Positions 39,105 through 51,782 of a DNA stretch of 64,000 nt are shown here, one piece after another. Position 1 is the stretch's first letter, and the number at the start of each line of letters is the position of its first letter. The translations under genes and the position numbers were made by a program. Source of the stretch: Microplitis mediator (lineage: Eukaryota > Arthropoda > Insecta > Hymenoptera > Braconidae). The stretch is taken from contig NC_079974.1 of assembly GCF_029852145.1 (NCBI RefSeq), positions 18,268,082 to 18,332,081 on the forward strand, given 5' to 3'. Below the pieces are notes generated by a model. The model did no database searches, had not been told where the DNA came from, and saw nothing but the letters and a program-made list of their open reading frames with translations.

Positions 39105-39395
39105 TACTTTTTTTTTGGGTCAATAACTTTGAACCAGAAGTTAAAATTTGAAAATTTAAAATGACGATGGCAATACCGGGGACCAAACTACAAAAATCTG
39201 GAATTTTACCGACCTTTGAGTGCAATAGGTTTTTCGGGTCACTGAATCCGAATTCGAAGTTAAAATTAAAAATGACGGTTTCAATGCCGACGACCAAACC
39301 GCAAACAAATAGGAATAAATTTAAAAAAAAAAATAAAACAACTATCGGATAGGTATTTTTGGGTCATTGAATCGGAACCTGAAGTTAAAATTGAT
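39105..39395 (+). repeat. Tandem repeat, ~120 bp period, about 2.5 units
   Basis: Three starts at about 39115, 39237 and 39360 share TTTTGGGTCA, then a short variable stretch, then GAAGTTAAAATT. Between them come AAAATGACG and CCGACGACCAAAC-type blocks. Confidence 0.65.
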
Positions 39396-39507
39396 TTTGC
39401 ATATTAGATTTCGATTTCAGATTCGTTTTTGACGACTTGAAAAATACTGTTACCGTGTATTTAAAAAAAAAATTCGGTGAAAAGAAAAACGTGAGCTTTA
39501 AAGGGAC

Positions 39508-39510
<3 letters not shown>

Positions 39511-39556
<46 letters not shown>
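39511..39556. repeat. (TA)n microsatellite
   Basis: Uninterrupted TA run. Shorter ones lie at 8050-8078, 37541-37558 and 47783-47800. Confidence 0.9.
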
Positions 39557-39560
<4 letters not shown>

Positions 39561-42234
39561 ATACTTAAATAATGTCATTTGTTCTATGAAAATACTTTTC
39601 AGCATCGTTTACTTTTGATAAAATAGTTCAAGCGTGAAACTCGAATTCGCGAAACTTTCCGAGTACTTACATATTATAGTTATATATGTATACATATGAA
39701 TGTAGAAGACGAAAACGTGAGAGAATTGAAGCGCGGAGAAACTAGGTTTTATTTGCCATTATTTTGTACTGAGAGTTGAGAGTAGTGTACCGCGAAAGTA
39801 TGAGTTCTGTACTCCATTTTTCTCATGTTAGATCAGTAAACACCGAGGTATTATAGACAAACGAACTGTATGTGTGTTGAGTTTTACCATTCAAAGAAAA
39901 AGAAACTTCTATTCCACATGTAAAACTAACAAACGCACAATCTTGATATATATTCACATTGAACAAATATCGCTGAAAATTCCTTTCCTAGATACACATC
40001 TGTCATTCCAGCATTCCAAGCTTTATATATACAGCTTCTGAATATAATTTAAATTTCCAAGATGGTGCAGGAACGAAGAAAATAAAAAAAATAATGACAG
40101 TAGTGCGAAAAAAGTTCTAGAAAAAGACAAGACTCGGGATGGAGCAAAGGGTGTTTTGCTTGATGGCATCGCGATACCACAAAGACCTCATCACGGCTTC
40201 TGACTTTCGTATAGATTTAAATTCAAATGAATGAAACCTGCGATATTCACGATACGATAGTGTGTATATATAGATTCTTCTTTTGCTATACTTTTTCGTC
40301 ACGTCATGCTCAAAGTTCAATTTATTTTTTCATCCTTCCCACAAAATTCCTTATTCAGACTTAAAATTATCTGATCAAATCACTTGATTTCATTCTATTT
40401 TTTATCACTGTTATCACACAACATTTATCTTTTAGTAACAAACATATCACGAGATCAACGAAAATTTAAATTTTCTTTGCATTTTTAATTTACCATTAAA
40501 TTGAATAATGCATATAGATCTTTATTATTCGATTCGTAGGTATATATGAACATTATAAAATCCCCGTAAAATTTTTCATAAAAAAATAAAACATTATGAT
40601 ATTTAATAGCTTACTCATGTTTGAATAAATACAATACGAAATATTCTTGTTTTTATAGATAGTTATTATAAAAAAAATCATTTTATCATTATCAGTAGTT
40701 TGAATGGACGCTCACAAAATGGCGTCGGGTTCTAGGGGTGCGAAAATACATCTCACAATGTCATGATGTCCATGAGAAACAATGCCTCTGGTTGGTTTAC
40801 TGGGTATTGTTTCTATTGCCTATTATTTTCGTGTCGCTCACGTGAACACAAATACCAACAGAACGTAAAACAATACAAACACACACTCACACAATGCATC
40901 TGTGTATGTGTATATATATATATGTGTGTTTATACAATACGTGAATATCGTGTATGCTTATTACAAGGACTCATTTCGTATATAGTAGTACGTAGATTGT
41001 GGTATTTTCGTCACGGCAGTGCATATAATTTATACATGGCTAGAAAGCGAGCTTCCCATTTCTCCGTCTTCATGTTCTTTGTACATCTATATATACTACC
41101 TTATCTCAGCTTGGTAGTCCAGGTCATTCTAACACTCAGTCTTTAGCCTTTTCCATTTCTATTTCGACTTGAGCTCTATCCGGAGAGCTTCCACCTCGCT
41201 ACCAACGGGCTTTCACTATATAATACTATATCCATGTATACGTCTACCTCAGTGGCTTGTCTTCTTCCTGACTCAATCCTCCAAGTTATATACCCCGTTG
41301 TGCCACGAACTATCTCTATTGTCTCTCAAACTCGACTCCAACGAGTCATCGTGACTTTTCCAGCAGAGTGAAAAGGCCAAGAGACACGACCTATTGCTTT
41401 GCCGAACTGTCCAAATACAGTGTCAAGAGCTACATAATTGAAAATTTAGATTTTGTTTTATTTTAAAATATTAGTATATACACATACACTCGTAGTTTTT
41501 ATTACTGTATATATATTTTTTAAGATCAAGACCAATTAAGCTCACTTTAGTATCAATTTTATTTTTCTTCAGATTTTTTATTCATTTTATTCATGGATTC
41601 TTGTTAGTATAAAATTGAATTTTTTTGCGGAAGATGATAGCAAAATGTGTCGGATATAAATAAATAAAGTGATAGAAAAAAAGTGAGAAAGGATAACGTA
41701 GCGTTTTCTCCGTTTGAAAATTCTCAAAGAAAATACGCAGCGAATGCAAGAGAAGATGAAGATCATGGTAAAGAAGAAGAAGAAGAAGAAAAGCGAAATA
41801 TTGCTCAGCATGACGGTTTCTTTTAACTCTATTCATTATTATATATACTTCGCTAATTAATTCTGCAAAGAAGGACACGAAGGTGAGGAAAGAGAGAGAT
41901 AGAGCCTATTGAAATCTTCTTGGGGTATTTCAAAGTAAAGAATACCGGATGGATGCTCTCAAACTGCACAAGAGAGAATTTGTGCTTGACTATTTTCACG
42001 GGTTTTATTCTTCTTCAATATTCAATTAAAGAACCTTTTTATTTACTTATTTATTTCTACTCTTTAAATGAGAATGACTTCACTGTAAAAAGTAGAATAC
42101 TATTTTTTTTTACTCAGGAGTATTTTTTCTTCTAATTATTTGAATAGTAAATCTTCTTTGTTTTTTGAATCTGTTGTTATTTATTTTTTATTGACGACAT
42201 TTTAGAGCGCATTATGATAATGAAGAGTTAAGAA

Positions 42235-43009
42235 CCTGAGTCGAAATATTGAACTTACATTTAACTTACGTTAACTTATAGAACTTACATTGAACTTACA
42301 TAAGCTTAATGAACTTACATATAACTTAAATAACTTATTGGGCTTGATTATAACTTAAATCGACTTAAATAAAAATACTGACTTAATTATAACTTACCTG
42401 GAATAAAATTAACCCAAAGTGATCGGTATTTTTTTCGAATACTTCGATAGTGGGTGATTTGTGAGATTGTTGGAAATATTTGTGCCAAATTTCACGCCTG
42501 TAAGTCAAATAATGTCAAAACGCAGGTATTTTAATCTTTCACTCCGGTGAAACCCCCCTCGGAGTTAGTTTCCGGAAAAAATACCAATGGTGGGTGATTT
42601 GTAAGATTTTTGGGAATATTTGTACTAAAGTTCAAGTCTGTAAGCCGGATAATGCAAAAACGGGAGTATTTTTATCGTGCAACCCACTAAAATCCCTCAC
42701 GGAAAGGCCGAAGTGAATTGATTTTGTCCATCTTTTTGAACATTGAATATCTAGATGACGATTTCAACGTCCAATACTTCCAACTTATGATTCAAATTTC
42801 AACTTGGGAGTACATTTAAGCTCACTTTGGGTTAATTTTATTCCAGGTAAGTTATAATTAAGTCAGTATTTTTATTTAAGACGATTCATGTTATAATCAA
42901 GCCCAATAAGTTATTTAAGTTAGATGCAAGTTCACTAAGCTTATGTAAGTTCAATGTAAGTTCTATAAGTTAACGTAAGTTAAATGTAAGTTCAATATTT
43001 CTACTCGGG
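42235..43009. mobile_element. Foldback element with ~190 bp inverted arms of AACTTA-rich sequence
   Basis: The ends CCTGAGTCGAAATATTG and, on the other strand, CCCGAGTAGAAATATTG continue as nearly identical arms rich in GAACTTACAT and TAACTTA units up to TTAACCCAAAGTGA. The core of about 400 bp holds two diverged direct repeats starting GGGTGATTTG (about 42450 and 42593). Each arm contains a TATTCCAG|GTAAGT sequence. No transposase ORF. The terminal motif is shared with the element at 60530. Confidence 0.85.
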
Positions 43010-43111
43010 AATATGAATCATTTTTTTTTCTTGCTTCGTTTGTTTCATAGGATATATCCGGATATATTTTTTTTTCGTATGGGGGACTGATTATCATTTG
43101 GAGTATTCACC

Positions 43112-43267
43112 TGTGAGACTCCAACCCACTGAAAAAATATTTTTTACGGGTATAAGATCTTAAGTGTGTTAGTCATCACACAAAAACGACGATCTTTCTG
43201 ATAATCGTCGGACACGGAAATGGGGATACACCTGCGATGCCGAAATGTCTAAATACAGTCGAATAGA
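43112..43267 (+). repeat. Dispersed repeat, copy 3, with VFRQFG-type block
   Basis: Starts GAGACTCCAACCCACTGAA, shared with 46734-46752, and ends in CCGAAATGTCTAAATACAGT. Minus-strand translation VFRHFGIAGVSPFPCPTIIR. Confidence 0.65.
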
Positions 43268-43778
43268 TAGCTCTTAAGGAGAGGTGAATTGAAATATCAA
43301 AGAGCATTTCAAAGCTCAAAGTACATTGTTGAAATGTTCTTAACGGTCCAACGGTCATCATTTTAGATACCGTCAAATACACTGGTTATATATACACATG
43401 CATGGTTGCAAGTGTAAGTAAGATAAAAGAATAGGGAAGAATTTGTTCGTATGGAATTCACGGGAATTTTCTGTCTTCTCACGATTTCCCACCACGTGTG
43501 GTATATATTTACGAGAATCTTTTACACTACAATGCTACTTTACTATTTAAATTTTTTAGTTTTTTGTTGGGCGCAGAGAATGTGCTTACAAAAAATTTCG
43601 TTTTTTTTTACATTTACTCTAACGTATTACGTCAACGTTACATCAAGATTCACTTAACTCTATTTTCAATTTTAGATTTTTAACATTTTTCTGAAAGTAT
43701 TTTATTGGAGATTAAATATCTATTCGAAAAATAATGCTGCTAGTTTTATGCTTTATTGCTTTTTTCATACATAATGTG

Positions 43779-44190
43779 AAAAATGTGCAATCAACGTAAT
43801 GATGTAGTGGAAACTTTCAATCAATAATTTAATTATTTCATCAATTTTTAATTAATAATATTATTATTATTATTTAGGAAAAAAAAATTTTATACTCAAT
43901 TTAGATTAAAATATGGAAGCACAAATTAAAATTCATGAGGATAAAGAAATTTGTGTGTGAATGTATTCATTAAATTCCAGTACATAAATTCAGGAATGTA
44001 GAACAGGTATAAGTCATTAACGTGTTAGTCATCACACAAAATAATTTTGATGTGACGATCTTTTCGATAATCACCAGACACGAAAGTGGGGATACACTGG
44101 CCATGCCGAACTGTCTGAATGCAGTAAGTTTCGAAAAATTCGGTCTGGTCAGATCTAGAATATTTTTCAGGGTAATCATTAATTCAGTGG
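43779..44190 (+). repeat. Dispersed repeat, copy 2, with VFRQFG-type block
   Basis: The first half matches 34432-34690. The second half (44016-44127) matches 43160-43267 and 46768-46922. On the minus strand this second half encodes AFRQFGMASVSPLSC. It ends near AATTCAGTGGGTT. Confidence 0.65.
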
Positions 44191-45960
44191 GTTAGTGGGT
44201 TGATTATTAACTATATTCGAAATAGCTTTGTGTTAATCCAGGCATAGAATCCCTAGTAAAATCCGTAGTCGCTTCGTTTGTCATCTACCGTTAGGATTGA
44301 TTCTAGCGAGGCGCGAGTAGTTTTTTTTTCAATATTTTAAATAAATATACAAATGTTACTGACAGCTAATGAATGTTACGATTGTTAATTTCCATTGTTT
44401 GATCCATTCATTCACTGTCTTGGTCAGAGTTCTGTTATTAAATATTTGGAGCTACTTTGACTAAATTAATTAATAGAATGCTGACATATTCGTATTGTTA
44501 ATTAACTTGATGATTATTAATTGAATTGAGAGAGCTTTCATAGTATTTAGTAGAGTGTATGGTAATTCCATGAGGTTTAGCTTATGTAGAAATCTCATTA
44601 CATAAATTATTAAAATATTTCTATTATTAATATGAACTATTTTACTATGTTAATAATTATTTTGGGTATTCAAATCAGCACAGAATATTTAGCTTTGAAA
44701 TGGCTATTCATTTTAAATTTTAGTCCCAAAAGATTTCATTACTTTAAAGTTCTATTTTAAATTCAAAATATTTCTATTTAAAAAATATAAAATAGTGATT
44801 CGTGTATTAAGTTTTCATTAAAAACTTTACAGTATTTCTAGTGATTTTTTCTTGATGTTAAGCCCTGGAAATGTCAAATCGATGGATTGAATGTTTCATC
44901 TATTTAATTATCTGATTAATTAACTTCAAGAAAATTACAATAACGTATGTTACATACAAAAAAAATCATAAAAAGTAATAAAATGATAAAAATTTTTATC
45001 AAACTTTTAAAATAAATAATAATCAAATTTTACTTGAAAATTAAAATTTGTAGTTCTTTGTCTTATTCTTAATCGAAAAAATTTTTTAACCTTCTGCGAA
45101 CATAACAATCAATACCCATAGAAATGACGTAATCGAAAAATTCATTAAGCTGTTTTTGCATTAAAATTATTTCCGAAATGAAGAAACTTTGAGAGAAACT
45201 AAAATGAAGAAAGACGAAAGTTTGAAGTTTCGAGTTGAATAATGTTGTGTACAGTTTAAATGCCATCAAAGAAGACATCGAGAAGGCTACAGTATAAAGA
45301 AATGTAAAGTTAAGTCTTAAATAGAAGGAAACTTGATGGCAAAGAGTTTTCATTTTCTTGGAAGCTAAATGGGCGAAGGGAAAGGGGGAATAGCAATCGT
45401 GCCGAGTGAACATTAAAGGTCGTTTGTGGTAACGTTAAGAACGTTAACTTGCCGCAGAATTCACATTGATGTCCCAGTGTGAATCGATGTGATGACACGT
45501 TTAGTACTGCTAAGAATGTATTGCTCTGTCTCAAGTAATGTTACCACCGGTTCCTAGATGTGCCTCGATGGGCGTCAACAATGTTCACGTCAGCCGTTGA
45601 CAATATTTAAATAATGAGAAACTATAGATGATGATGAAGATGATGAGACCAGTAGTGGCTGCTCGCAAATACTGAATTTCGTCTATTATAATCAGTTGTG
45701 AGTGAGGGAGGCCAGAAATCCTGGGGTCAATCATTCTCTCTTAGGCTAGTGCACAATTTCCGATGACGCATAGATTCAAATGTGTATGTGTGTGGGTGTG
45801 TGTATGTTTATGTGTGTGTACTACCGATTGTTGAGACGATACATTATTGGAGTTGAATGCACCTGCGTATGTATATTATTGTGTTACAACTACATTCAAT
45901 ATCATATGAGTGAGTGTGTGTATGTATACGCAGAATTTCATGCTGCTCCATTGTCTTCAG

Positions 45961-46058
45961 AGGAACCTGAAACTCTGGGCTACCCAACATCTCCCCCTCC
46001 GTATTCAATGCGTGATAACATGATGGTACGACAGATCGTAATCCGGAGGAGCCCCTAG
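45961..46058 (+). CDS. Candidate terminal coding exon of an unidentified plus-strand gene
   Basis: Preceded by TTGTCTTCAG, a fair splice acceptor. The open frame ends in TAG and encodes EEPETLGYPTSPPPYSMR followed by a basic tail RQIVIRRSP. PPPY is a WW-domain ligand motif common in cytoplasmic tails. The exon is far less AT-rich than its surroundings, and AATAAA lies 99 bases after the stop (46157-46162). Against it: it is only about 32 codons, no upstream partner exon was found on the plus strand, and I do not recognise the protein. It would be a gene nested in a neuroligin intron on the opposite strand. Confidence 0.3.
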
Positions 46059-46156
46059 AGACAGTATCGCAGATGTGAACCGAGACGACAGGAATTATTT
46101 GGGCTTACTCCTGATGAATTGACAAATTATATCAATTCATGTTATACTAAACACTA

Positions 46157-46162
46157 AATAAA
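46157..46162 (+). promoter_or_regulatory. AATAAA polyadenylation signal candidate
   Basis: About 100 bases downstream of the TAG at 46056-46058. In AT-rich DNA this hexamer is frequent by chance, so it supports the nested-exon idea only weakly. Confidence 0.25.
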
Positions 46163-46733
46163 CTTTACATTGCTACATTTAATATCACTTAGTACACGAT
46201 AATTAATTGCCCGATTGTAAAAAAGAACTTTGAGACTTTAATTAAATCTTAAATTTGATTAGTTATTAATTATAATTTCATTTTTATAATTAAAACTTAA
46301 TTAAGACATAAAAATCTTCCAGTTAAAATAAAAAAATTTTATCTGTTGAGATTTTTTTTTTTTAATTTCCTTGAGAGTATCGGATTAATTTTTTTTTCTT
46401 TATTTAATTTAACAGACGTAATTACATTCCCGGATATATAATTTAAAATGATTTAATAATTTTATTTAAAATATTACATCGTCCGAGGAAGTACACTATA
46501 ATTAATACGGCAAAAAAATTAAATTAAAATGGTTCATGTTTTTTTTTTTTCCATTAATTAAATTTTCTTTGTCATATGAATTAACTTTTGATGAAGTTTA
46601 AAATCGTAAATATTTTATTTCAAGTATAAAATACTTGTTCATATATGAAGAATCCTTACCCACAAAATGACGGCGTATAATACCATGAAAATGAAGCGTA
46701 CTTCGTGAACTATGAAGTGGAATATGAACCAGT

Positions 46734-46922
46734 GAGACTCCAACCCATTGAAAAATATATTTTATGAGTGAAAGTTGTTAAGCGTGACAGTCATCACTCC
46801 AAATGATTTTAATGCCTTCGACTTCTTCGACATATATTCAAACAGTAACGATTTTTTTGATAATCGTCGGACATGAAAGTGGGGTTACATCCGCCATACC
46901 GAACTGTCTAAATACAGCATCG
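46734..46922 (+). repeat. Dispersed repeat, copy 4, with VFRQFG-type block
   Basis: Starts GAGACTCCAACCCATTGAA and ends CCGAACTGTCTAAATACAGC. Minus-strand translation VFRQFGMADVTPLSCPTIIK. Carries about 40 bp extra at 46805-46845 relative to copy 3. Confidence 0.65.
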
Positions 46923-49900
46923 CTGAGTAAATATATGAAGTATTAATTTGAAACTTGAGATGGCAGTGAATGCAGGTTCCCAGCCTAGGTAATCTTGAGC
47001 TAAGTAGAAACGGACATTGCGGTACGCCATGTGCACCCGCTGCTCGTGCTCGAGTGTTCGGGAAATTAATTTCGAGGCAAGTAAGGGATTTGCGGAACTC
47101 ATACTCGACCTTTTGTTATGTGAAAAACTTTACCGAGCGCCACCAAACCAGATGTGATAGAGACCAAACTACATATGAGTATTCCTTTGATACTCTGATA
47201 TTTCTCTCTCGCTTCTTCAAGTATCATGAAGACTGAGAACTACTTTTCTGAGCTACAAACGAGAACGAGTGGATGTGAAAATCCTCGAAACGTTCGAATG
47301 TTCGATCGACTGTAAAAAATCTGAATAATTCGAAACCAAAAGAGCAAGGATCTTGAAATAACGATAATAATAATAAAAATCATAATAATAATAATATGTA
47401 CATAGAAAAAAAAATTCACTCGAGCAAAATCGATGTACGTGGTATTCGCGAGAGTCTTTCGCGATTGACATTGAATTATTCTTCACTGGTGACACGATTT
47501 TCCGTCCAATACTCGACAACGAATGAGCGACTTTTTCATCGTAATGGGGTAACATTATATGCTGAGTTTTTTTTTGCCCTCTTATTCCATCCGTTACTCC
47601 TCTCTTTCACTTGATCCCTCTAACCGTTATTTCACAGTGCAATAAAACTCATGCTGGAAATGAAACTAAATCGTAAAGGAAGTGAAGGAGAGGATAAGTT
47701 AAAAGAGTGAGGGTTGTTCTAGAGATTCCTTTCTCGCGCCATTTTACCTGTTTTATCAATACCTCTTTCTCTGTTTCAAATTATATATATATATATATAT
47801 ACACTTTAATACTGTACTTCTTGCTAGTTTTTTTTTCTTTTCATTCTTATTGCTACGCGTAACTACGTGCCACATCGATCTCACGAGGACTTTGATAAAT
47901 TATCCAAGTGGAAAATCGACGAGCGAACTACGTACGTTTAAAGTTTAATTATCATGGGATAAAATCTCTAGAAAAATAGATATTGCTCAATAAATTTACA
48001 AAATTACATTTTGTATCAACCATAAACGTTTTATGAAAAATAATTTTTTATTTCAATTTTCCGCAACAAAAATTTTTTCCATAAATATTTTCTTGAGTGT
48101 CTTCTCGTCGTGTTAATAGTCGAAAACGTGTTGCCCTGATAAATAAACATTTTACAAACATGACCCCTAAGTATAAGTATGATGTGCGAGTAATAGGATA
48201 GAAAATACTCAACGGTTACTCAGCATACATATAAACAGTATATATATTTTTTTCTATATCTACTGTAGACTAAAGAGCCTGGTTTCAGTCACTGCACGTA
48301 CGAACATATACTATATAGTTTACAGGATGTTGATATCCAGCCCGGAACAAGGGTAATGCGAGCACACTCGCACCCCAGTGCGCGAGAATTCACGTTCATG
48401 TACCCTAGGATATTCGCATCGGAAAGTTTCAATACCTCTACAGCTCATCCTCTAGCAGCAGTAACAGCAGTACCAACCTTCCTTCTATACGTATCCTTAT
48501 TCTCTGTTGTCTCTTTCTGTTTTTCCTACTTAAACTCGTCGTCTCCGTAATTTCGCAGTTCACGCGCGTGAAGTCGAGTTACACAGCGTGTTATCAATTC
48601 TACTCACGGTCATGCTTTGTTGTCTTCCGAGATATTACTCTTTGCTATAAATATTATACACTTTTTCGTTATATAAAAATAATAAACTGTTTAGTTACTT
48701 TGTCTTAAAAAATAATAAAATTAAATATTGGATTTTGTGAGGGAAAATAAAAATTTTTTTCTTCAGTATTTCATATTTTTTTTCTTCGAAAATTTAATAA
48801 TAATCGTCGTCGGATGAAATGAAATGTATCGAGCATGAAATTGGTAAAATTTATGTTACATTTTGTTGAGAATATTGGACTTTAAGGTTCTTTTATTATT
48901 TGGAGTGAGATTGGCATATGAATTTGAAGTAACCGCGGAAACGTCCTTTCGCTGTCGATGTCGACTTTCATCGTTTCATTGCTTGCTTGATATGTTTGTA
49001 TGAATAATGCAACCGCAGCTCTTCTAAAGTACATATACATATTTGAAATATAAAATATGAAATATAAAAAATAAAGAATCGGATGATAAAGACGATGAGA
49101 ATCAATATCCTACGTCAAATCGTCTGGCTGGACGAAAATGGAATATTGAAATGTGAGATATAAAGTATGTATAGGTATAGTCATACACATACATAACTTA
49201 TTATAGAAAGATCTTCTTTGCGATTTCGAGGGGATTTTGCATGTCTTGCAAATAGGAATCGACAACTAGACGATCCACTTTCGGTTGCGAGTTTTTATAC
49301 TTGGTCTTCATACATGAATTTCAATAAGTCATGAATCAATTCTAATTTATCGTTTTTTACCAATAAATTTCCATTAACGATCTCGTTATTGTTATAAAAA
49401 AAATTCAACTGAGTGTTATAATCAATGGAGAAGCTTCAGGTTTTTTTTCTAAAGATGAAAAAAAATTTTCAGGCGGCCCATAAATTATGTCCCACTGGCA
49501 TATATATAAAAACACTGGAATTTACTATTCCTCGAAGCCATACTGTTTGCATGCGAAATAAAATACATAACATGTGTGCGGATTCTCGAAAAAAAAATTT
49601 CCGGAGGTTCAACTGAAATTGTGAAATGCAATATAACCGAGTGGCCATTAAAATTGTCACAAAGAGTAGCACGGTGAGTGTGTGTTTGAGAACTACAAAA
49701 GAATTTATTGGTCTCTTCTATGGTACGGGAATTATTGCGTTACCGCGGTATTTATTGGAATTCAATGAAACGAATCACCCTGAAGTTGGCGCCAACGACG
49801 CGTCGATCGCGCGAAATTCCATTACACGAGTTCCGTATACTATTTATACGAATCAATGCTTGCGAGAACTCGATGAACGGACGACTCTGACGTAACTATA

Positions 49901-50270
49901 TAATGCATACACATATGTGCGCATACACACTAAAGCACACATATATATCAGAATGGCACGTAAAATATGTCAAGTAAAATCAATAAAAATTTTTTGAAAA
50001 TTTTAGATAATTGTAAAATTAAATAATTCCTTCGGGGTAAGTGGATAAATTTTAATTTCCACGGACCAGGGCGAAGAAAAACCGGGACGCAGAGAAAAAA
50101 AATTCACTATTGGACTTTGAGTACGTGGAATATTTTATTTTTTACTTAAAACGAAATAAAATAATACCAATTTTTAATTGTAATTAAAAATTGTTGTTTT
50201 TTTTCGTGAAAAATGGAGTGAGCTTAAAAAAAAAAAATGAAATTTTCGCCTAGCCCTGTTCTTTGTAATA

Positions 50271-50815
50271 CACTGTAAAAAGAGCGGTGTTAAAAATGGA
50301 CTCATTTTAACTCCGCCCGGTGTTAAAATAAAATTACACCGGTGTTAAAAATACCGGTGTTAAATCGGGATAACCGGTGTAAAAGCGGAGTAAAATCGGT
50401 GTAAAGGCGGGGTAACCGGTGTAAAAACGGAGTAACATCGGTGTAAAAGCAGGGTACTTGGACTACTTGCGACTACTTGGAGTATTAACTTTAAAGATTA
50501 TAAAACACAAAAAATGTCAGTTCTTTATGAAAATTTATAAAGAATATCATTTTTTAACAAGTATAGTGATCGAGTAAGTAAAAATATTCACAAAGTAAAA
50601 TATTTTAACACTGGTAAAGAATATCGACACCGGCAGCGGCGTTATTTTAACACCGGTCTAGAATATTTACACCGGTGGCAGCGTTATTTTAACACCGGTA
50701 CAGAATATTTACACCGGTGGCGGCGTTATTTTCACACCGCTTTCGGGGGTAAATTTAACACCGATGATTTTAACACCTACACCGCTTGGACTTTCCCCGG
50801 TGATTTTTTACAGTG
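50271..50815. mobile_element. Foldback MITE with CACTGTAAAAA ends and CCGGTGTAAA tandem units
   Basis: 545 bp flanked by TA (50269-50270, 50816-50817). The left part holds repeated GGTGTTAAAA and ACCGGTGTAAAA units; the right part holds the complement, TTTTAACACCGGT and TTTACACCGGTG. Between them lies an AT-rich spacer at about 50457-50620. It is conspicuously CG-rich inside AT-rich intron. Confidence 0.8.
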
Positions 50816-51782
50816 TATAGTTCACTGAATTAAGTTACAACGACCGTTATAAATATGTATATTTAATAATATCTCATTAAATAACCGCCGATAGTTATCG
50901 AGTTCGCCTGAAAATAAATTAACAAACTACAAAATGGTTTATAGCAAAACTCAAATTGAAATCGCGAAAGATTAGACAACCGTTTTACGTGCATAATACA
51001 ACTCATATACTATTGAGAAGAGATCGGATTACTTTACTACTGAATAATACCGCAAATTTAAGAGAAGACTATTGAAAAAACCGTAATTCACAACCAAGTA
51101 CCTACATCCTCGTTCATTAATCGAACCATTAAAACTCGATTTCAATTTCAATTTAAACAGAATTGATTACCGGATTGTTGGAGATCTGCATTCACTCTCG
51201 CTATTTATATACACCCTATACATTTTTATCTTTTTTATCATTTTTTTTTCCACATCTTCTTTTATATAGTGTACACCACGATGGATATATTCCCACGAGC
51301 CTTCGTTCAAGATAATGGAGAAATTGATCGGTTGTGGATACGGAAGAACAAACAACTCGTCAAAGTCCCTCAACCTTTTTACTTCATTTTTTCTTTTTAT
51401 TTTATTTTTCCTATTTCTCACCGAAATGGAAAAATCTCTCCGAGATCCCGTATGCACTGGCTATCTACCAGAGAAACCAGAAAGTTACCAATCGAGATTT
51501 AGTTCAAGGTATATTGAAAAAGCTTTTATTCCATTCTCCGAACTTTATCTTTATCTATATCTATATCACCCAAAATCCCGGGATTTTCTTTAAAAAATAT
51601 TTGCATTCGTATTCAATTCACTCATCAACGGTTTTATTAAGTTTATAAAATTTTTATTTCATTTTAAATTAACAAATATATCGCATAGAATAATTTTTCT
51701 GCGGCATTTTATGGTTGAAAAAATAATCGGGAATAATAATTTTATAAATAACAAATTAAATGGTCAAAATGATAAGAATCTA

